Source: Hyphomicrobiales bacterium (lineage in GTDB: Bacteria; Pseudomonadota; Alphaproteobacteria; Rhizobiales; Rhizobiaceae). From it: DNA of 64,000 nucleotides. The notes below the pieces were generated by a model. That model made no database searches and was not told where the DNA came from. It saw only the letters and a list, made by a program, of their open reading frames with translations. The stretch is from positions 1 through 64,000 of the forward strand of contig JAALLE010000007.1 in the NCBI GenBank assembly GCA_011087605.1, read 5' to 3'. Shown in pieces: positions 60,175 to 64,000 of this stretch; within the stretch, counting starts at the first letter, position 1, and each line of letters starts with the position of its first letter. Both the position numbers and the translations under genes were made by a program.

Positions 60175-60189
60175 TTTGGTATTACCAAA
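60175..60189. promoter_or_regulatory. candidate FadR/GntR-type operator, site 2
   Basis: Perfect palindrome TTTGGTATTACCAAA, contains TGGTNNNACCA, just upstream of the GntR gene start. Confidence 0.6.
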
Positions 60190-60211
60190 TGGATCAGAAA
60201 GGAGTCGACTT

Positions 60212-60930
60212 TGCCAGAACCCGCCTCAACCGTCATTGCCAAGGCATTGATTCAAAACATTGAGGAAGGTTCGATTGCTGTGGATGCCGCCATGCCCAGC
60301 GAACGTCGGCTCTGTGAGCAGTTTTCAACATCGCGCCCAACCGTCAGGGCAGCGCTGCAGATCATGCAGTCCATGGGCTATGTCAGTTTAAAATCGACCA
60401 GACGCCCCCGGGCGACCATGCCGTCAATTGGAGGGATATTTGATGCCGCGGGGCAAAGCTTCCGACAACTCCTCGGCGAAGCACAAAGCAGCGCGTATCT
60501 GGATCAGATCCGGCGCTATATCGAGGTTGGAGCCGTGCGAAGTGCCGCACAAAATGCAACCAATGTGCACATGACCAAAATTCATGCAGCTCTGGAACAG
60601 TGCAGCAAAGCTGTTGGTGAGCGGGTTGCATTTGGCAAGGCGGATGCCGCATTCCATCGATCACTTGTGGAAGTGACGGGCAATCCAATTATTCTCGAAC
60701 TGCACGATCGTTTTGTTTATGAGCTTGTGTCCGGGCGCGAATTCGATGAGGGCAATTCGGATGGCGACCTTAAAAGTTATAACGAGCACTGTCAGATTTA
60801 TGAATCCATCGTGGATGGAAATGCCGAACAGGCAATGTCGATTATGGACCATCACCTCTCAAGGTCATTTCGGTCGCGATTGCCGCGCCCGGAGAAATTG
60901 GCCCGGCAATCAGGGAAATCCAAGCAATAA
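60212..60930 (+). CDS. GntR family regulator (FadR/FCD-type)
   Basis: AMPSERRLCEQFSTSRPTVRAALQIMQSMGYVSLKSTRRPRATMPS wHTH; C-terminal FCD-like FHRSLVEVTGNPIILELHDRF...YNEHCQIYESIVDGNAEQAMSIMDHHLSRS; start taken at TTG 60212 (ORF open from 60040). Confidence 0.88.
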
Positions 60931-61598
60931 TGAACGCACTTGAAAAATTGGATGGGAAATTGGTTGTCTCATGCCAACCCGTTGACGATGGTCCCATGGA
61001 TCGTCCGGAGATTACTGCTGCCATGGCTCTCGCCGCCGCCGCAGGTGGAGCTGCCGGATTGCGCCTTGAAGGGCTTGATAATCTGGCCGCCACCCGCTCC
61101 CTGACCGAGCTTCCAATTATCGGTATCGTCAAGCGAGACCTCGCGGATTCTGAAGTGCGCATTTCTCCTTTCAGGCAAGACATAGTTGATCTGGCAGAAC
61201 TGGGGGCAGACATAATCGCATATGACGCAACCCAAAGGCCAAGGCCGGAACCAACCGCACAACTGGTCGAACAGATTAAACAAAGTGGCAAAATCGCCAT
61301 GGCAGATTGCGCCACTCTCGCAGACGCCAAACAGGCCCTGAGTGAAGGCGCCGATATCATCGGGACAACGCTTTCTGGCTACGCTTATCACATCGCGCCA
61401 GACGGAACCGCACCTGACACTGCACTTGTCGGTGAGTTTGCAAAACTTACTGGCTTCGTTATGGCAGAGGGCCGCTACAACAGCCCTGCTCTCGCCGCGC
61501 GCGCGATGGCGGCGGGCGCTAATTGTGTCACCGTCGGCAGCGCTGTCACCCGTGTCGAACACATTACCGACTGGTTTGTTCAGGCGGTCGCACGATGA
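60930..61598 (+). CDS. nanE: N-acetylmannosamine-6-phosphate 2-epimerase-like
   Basis: LDGKLVVSCQPVDDGPMDRPEITAAMALAAAAGGAAGLRLEGLDNLAATRSLTELPIIGIVKRD; ADIIGTTLSGY; FVMAEGRYNSPALAARAMAAGANCVTVGSAVTRVEHIT. Confidence 0.93.
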   Translation: MNALEKLDGKLVVSCQPVDDGPMDRPEITAAMALAAAAGGAAGLRLEGLDNLAATRSLTELPIIGIVKRDLADSEVRISPFRQDIVDLAELGADIIAYDATQRPRPEPTAQLVEQIKQSGKIAMADCATLADAKQALSEGADIIGTTLSGYAYHIAPDGTAPDTALVGEFAKLTGFVMAEGRYNSPALAARAMAAGANCVTVGSAVTRVEHITDWFVQAVAR

Positions 61599-62506
61599 GC
61601 AACACGCTTGCGCCAAGTGGTATCGCAGTTGACCTTGGCGGCACCAAGATTTCTGCAGCCCGAGTAACCCGCGGCACTGTTGGAGACATTATCAAGGTGG
61701 AAACCGACTCCAATGCATCAACCGACAGTCAGATCACTGCGATTTGCGAGCTGATAAAAAAGATTGGCCCATCCCCCCGCGGTGGCGAGGGCATTGGCGG
61801 TACTGCCGACAACATCGGCGTCGCGGTGGCCGGACGAGTTAGCAAGGACGGTGATTGGTATGCGGTCAATTCGGAAATACTGACACAGATCGACAAAGTG
61901 CCGCTGCGCAAAATGCTGGCACAACGATTGGGGCAAGACGTCACGGTTGAAAATGATGCCACCGCCGCCGCGTTGGGAGAATTCGCCTGTGGTGCTGGCA
62001 ACAACAGCAATTCATTCGCCTACATCACCGTATCCACTGGCGTTGGTGGCGGTATAATATTGGACGGCAGGCCCGTCGTCTCCGGTTCGGGGCTGGCGGG
62101 GCATATCGGTTTTACCACTTCCAGAATGCAAGGCGACGACTGTGGAAGCGGTCGCACCAATACAGTGGAAAGCATTGCTTCTGGACGCGCGCTTTCTGCC
62201 CGAGCCACCAAACTTGGCCATGCGGGATTGTCCGGCAAACAAGTCTACGATGCGCATCTTTCCGGCGCGGCATGGGCCACCCAACTGGTGTCTGATTCAG
62301 CCGCCGCGATTGCCGAATTGAGCACCAATCTGAAATCCGTTCTGGATGTCGACGCCGCGGTAATCGGTGGCGGCGTCGGTCTGGCTGAAGGATATGTGGA
62401 GCTTGTTGAAGTGCATCTGCAAAGTGAACCTCCACTGTTTCGACCAAAAGTGCATCGCGCAGCCCTGGCAGAGAATTCAGCCCTGATTGGTGTTCTGGTT
62501 CGTTAA
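61595..62506 (+). CDS. nanK: ROK family kinase, probable N-acetylmannosamine kinase
   Basis: IAVDLGGTKISAARV, VENDATAAALGEFACGAG, YITVSTGVGGGIILDGRPVVSGSGLAGHIGF; ATGA overlap with nanE. Confidence 0.9.
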   Translation: MSNTLAPSGIAVDLGGTKISAARVTRGTVGDIIKVETDSNASTDSQITAICELIKKIGPSPRGGEGIGGTADNIGVAVAGRVSKDGDWYAVNSEILTQIDKVPLRKMLAQRLGQDVTVENDATAAALGEFACGAGNNSNSFAYITVSTGVGGGIILDGRPVVSGSGLAGHIGFTTSRMQGDDCGSGRTNTVESIASGRALSARATKLGHAGLSGKQVYDAHLSGAAWATQLVSDSAAAIAELSTNLKSVLDVDAAVIGGGVGLAEGYVELVEVHLQSEPPLFRPKVHRAALAENSALIGVLVR

Positions 62507-63894
62507 GACAGGTTTGAGTTAAATTCGGCGCGCCAATTGGGCAATAGTGGATCACCCGTTTGTTCCAGAAAATCATTCAATTCCAGTCGCAATGCGGCAA
62601 CCCGCGACTGATGTTCATCCTGTCCAATCAAGTTGCAGATCTCAGCTGGATCATTTTCAAGATCAAACAGTTCACCACCCTGATCGCGATACCAGACATA
62701 TTTAAACCGCTGCCGTTCGATCATCCGCCAGTCGGTGACATTCATCCAGTCGCCGATGGGTCGGTGCATGGCAAAGGACGCCGGATTGTTGGGATCGGAC
62801 CAATCAGCGCGCATTAAATCACGCCCCGGCCAGTCTGTGTTCGACTGCAAATCAGTCAGGGCAGCAAGCGTTGGCGCCACGTCAACCAGGCAGGCGGGCA
62901 TGTCGGTACGTGAATTTTCCGCAATCGATCCCGGACAACGCATTATCAATGGCACACGGATTGACTCATCATAGGGCACCATTTTCTGCCACAGGCCGTG
63001 GGCACCAAGATTTTCCCCATGATCCGACGTGTAAATGACGATCGTATCGTCCAGCAGGCCCTGCTCTTCCATCTCGTCGATGACCCGCCCGACCATATCG
63101 TCGATCATTGTGACAAATCCCCAATATACCGCGTAACTCGCCCGCCAGGCGTTGAAGTCTTCACCATGGTCGAGGAACAGCTGGCGATAGTAGCTGGTCT
63201 TGTTGACGTTGTGTTCGCCGGTCTGAGGACCGAAATTTGCGGGAAGCGGAACATCTTTTGGGTCATACATGGAAAAGTACGGTTCCGGGATCATGAACGG
63301 TGGATGTGGCCCGTTATAGGAGACCACCTGAAAGAATGGTTTTTCCGTGTCGCGGTCGCGGATCATCTGCAGGGCAAAATCGGTGACATAGGCCTCATTG
63401 GTTTTGTTCACCGGCAGATCCTGACAATGAACTTTCGGAATGGACATGGAAGGTGTGCGCGTGGTCCGGGTGGCCGGATCGTTGAACATCCAGCCGTCAA
63501 TCAACCCCTGATCCTTGCACCACTGACTATAGACCGGGGTGCTGTCGCCGGCGTGATTGTCGGTGAAGTCGCCAATATTCCCCTCCCCCATATGCCACTT
63601 TCCGGCATAGTTGATCTGGTATCCGGCGCTTCGAAAATGATCCAGCATCTCACAGGATGTCAGATAACCATCCTGGTTGGACATCATGTCATTTTGGGTT
63701 GGATAGAGACCGGTAAACAGCGACGCCCGTGACGGCAGGCACAGGGGGCACGGTGTCATCGCACGGTCGAAACTGACACCCTCTTTCGCCAGACGGTCTA
63801 TATTGGGCGTACGACAGGGGGTCTGGCCGCGAAATCCCAGCGTATCTGGACGTTGCTGATCGGTGAGGATGAGCAGGACATTGGGTTTCTTGGT
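62503..63894 (-). CDS. type I sulfatase (S1 family)
   Basis: PNVLLILTDQQRPDTLGFRGQTPCRTPNIDRLAKEGVSFDRAMTPCPLCLPSRASLFTGLYPT (CxPxR); VIYTSDHGENLGAHGLWQK; ORF opens at 63978, start taken at MTKKPNV. Confidence 0.94.
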   Translation of the reverse strand, partial: TKKPNVLLILTDQQRPDTLGFRGQTPCRTPNIDRLAKEGVSFDRAMTPCPLCLPSRASLFTGLYPTQNDMMSNQDGYLTSCEMLDHFRSAGYQINYAGKWHMGEGNIGDFTDNHAGDSTPVYSQWCKDQGLIDGWMFNDPATRTTRTPSMSIPKVHCQDLPVNKTNEAYVTDFALQMIRDRDTEKPFFQVVSYNGPHPPFMIPEPYFSMYDPKDVPLPANFGPQTGEHNVNKTSYYRQLFLDHGEDFNAWRASYAVYWGFVTMIDDMVGRVIDEMEEQGLLDDTIVIYTSDHGENLGAHGLWQKMVPYDESIRVPLIMRCPGSIAENSRTDMPACLVDVAPTLAALTDLQSNTDWPGRDLMRADWSDPNNPASFAMHRPIGDWMNVTDWRMIERQRFKYVWYRDQGGELFDLENDPAEICNLIGQDEHQSRVAALRLELNDFLEQTGDPLLPNWRAEFNSNLS

Positions 63895-64000
63895 CATGTC
63901 TTCGTCAGTCTTTGCTGTTTGGTGTGAGATAGGCGCTGGTGGCGTCAAACTGACCTGACTGGGTGCGCCACTGTCCATTGAATTTCGCCACGCAATCGCG

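Noticed and set aside
1-64000. CRISPR arrays, tRNA/rRNA genes, prophage or IS elements
   Set aside because: None recognised on reading both strands; no integrase, transposase or regular repeat-spacer pattern found.

Overview
64-kb alphaproteobacterial (probably Hyphomicrobiales/Rhizobiales-like) chromosomal window, densely coding. No rRNA, tRNA, CRISPR, phage or IS element was recognised. Main blocks: (1) housekeeping genes: trmL, hemF, CCA-adding enzyme, NUDIX, DUF1285; (2) a MoxR-DUF58-DUF4159-type membrane operon; (3) leuA with a previously unlisted 23-aa leucine-rich leader peptide; (4) a divergent porin pair with a near-identical 3' tract (gene conversion) and a PhoX-like phosphatase; (5) an accessory region with a LuxR solo, a sulfatase, an SDR, LysR regulators and three signalling genes (wHTH-TolB/TPR, class III cyclase, wHTH-alpha/beta-hydrolase fusion); (6) histidine utilisation genes hutF / hutIHGU; (7) a cluster of aldolase-like protein, PfkB kinase, glxBCD-glnT, GntR-nanE-nanK and a second sulfatase. 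Three genes (DUF1330-like, LuxR, hutF) are each broken by an apparent one-base deficit in a C/G homopolymer, which suggests a systematic sequencing artefact. Two truncated gene remnants (DHFR/RibD-C-like, substrate-binding protein-like) lie in 'intergenic' DNA near the aldolase/glx cluster. All assignments come from reading the translations and DNA by eye; no database search was run.
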